From Mesostigma viride (lineage: Eukaryota; Streptophyta; Mesostigmatophyceae; Mesostigmatales; Mesostigmataceae): DNA of 64,000 nt. Below, piece by piece: positions 63,278 through 64,000 of this stretch. The position numbers and the translations under genes are program-made. Below the pieces are notes generated by a model. That model had not been told where the DNA came from. It saw only the letters and a program-made list of their open reading frames with translations, and made no database searches. Location of the stretch: the NCBI GenBank assembly GCA_009746045.1, contig RPFO01000154.1:6138646-6202645 (forward strand). The letters run 5' to 3'. Each line of letters opens with the position of its first letter. Within the stretch, counting starts at the first letter, position 1.

Positions 63278-64000
63278 CTGCCGCATGTCACGGAATAGCA
63301 CATTGAAGGAATTGATTGAATTGAATTGAATTGAATTGAATTGACATTGAATTGACTTGAATTGACTTGAACTTTGACTTGAATTGACATTGGACTTGAA
63401 ACTTGACTTGACTTGACTGACTTGACTTGAAATTGACTTGACTTGACTTGACTTGACTTGACTTGACTTGACTTTGACTTTGACTTGACTTGACTTGACT
63501 TGACTTGACTTGACTGGACTTTGACTTGACTTGACTTGAGCTTGACTTGACTCTTGACTTGATACTTGACTGACTGACTTGACTTGACTTGACTTGACTT
63601 GACTTTTGACTTGACTGACTTGACTTGACTTGACTTGACTTGACTTGACTTGACTTGACTTGACTTGAACTTGACTTGACTTGACTTGACATTGAACTTG
63701 ACTTGACTTGACCTGACTTGACTTGACCTTGACTTGACTTGACTTGACTTGACTGACTTGACTTACTGACTTGACTTGACTTGACTTGACTTGACTTGAA
63801 CTTGACTTGACTTGCACTTGACTTGACTTGACTTGACTTGACTTGACTTGACTTGACTTTGACTTTGAACTTGACTTGACTTGACTTGAGCTTGACTTGC
63901 ACTTGAGCTTGAACTTGAACTTGATCTTGACTTGACTTGACTTGACTTGAACTTGACTATGACTTGAACTTGACTTGACTTGACTTGACTTGACTTGACT
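63278..64000. repeat. Irregular ACTTG pentamer tract next to a reversed LINE tail
   Basis: 63283-63305 reads GCATGTCACGGAATAGCA, a reversed piece of the LINE tail. It is followed by TTGAA units and then ACTTG units to the window end. The ACTTG units are the reverse complement of the TCAAG units at 51739. Many 3-, 4- and 6-base units break the period, unlike the perfect array at 51.5-53.3 kb. Confidence 0.9.

Overview
The window is eukaryotic nuclear DNA. Short exons with canonical GT/AG borders sit in long introns packed with tandem repeats and retroelement debris. Three clues point to a flagellate green alga. The SR splicing factor at 53.5-58.2 kb has the two-RRM RS31/RS40/RS41-type layout typical of the green lineage. 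The PIH1-family gene at 18.6-35.5 kb belongs to the dynein pre-assembly families kept in ciliated organisms. The tyrosine-recombinase retrotransposon has the PAT/Kangaroo layout known from Volvox. A prasinophyte-like alga is my guess; genus cannot be read from the sequence.

Layout. (1) 0.7-10.3 kb (+): exons of an unidentified charged, coiled-coil-type protein with two CTFxP motifs; its introns hold a 2.7-kb octamer array and several minisatellites. (2) 10.5-12.9 kb: short interspersed repeats and a nested retroposon with a clear target-site duplication. (3) 13.1-16.7 kb: one tetranucleotide array. (4) 18.6-35.5 kb (+): a PIH1 gene rebuilt from about ten exons with phase-consistent junctions. 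Its last intron contains a 5.8-kb PAT-like element with split direct repeats and a Gag-RT-RNaseH-tyrosine recombinase ORF. (5) 37.1-38.2 kb: a staged GTCA/GTCG/GTGG/GCGG array. (6) 38.6-51.4 kb: decayed LINE fragments (ORF1-like and RT pieces), several short families with TTAA-type tails, and a young 1.16-kb LTR element with a 5-bp target duplication. (7) 51.5-53.3 kb: a pentanucleotide array that begins exactly at a retroposon 3' end. (8) 53.5-58.2 kb (-): the complete SR-protein gene, five coding exons, 336 residues. (9) 59.2-62.7 kb (+): an SFT2-like vesicle-transport gene; exon 1 is intact, exon 2 looks frame-disturbed. (10) 63.3-64.0 kb: an irregular pentamer tract.

The most unusual signal is recurrent. 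In at least six introns the 3' edge of the preceding exon, with its 5' splice site, recurs downstream as a decaying series of copies ('splice-site echoes'). The second signal is that the giant microsatellites are built of successive blocks differing by one base per unit, and the pentamer arrays abut retroposon 3' tails, suggesting that tails seeded them. Gene models here come from reading exons by eye; no transcript or database search was available.
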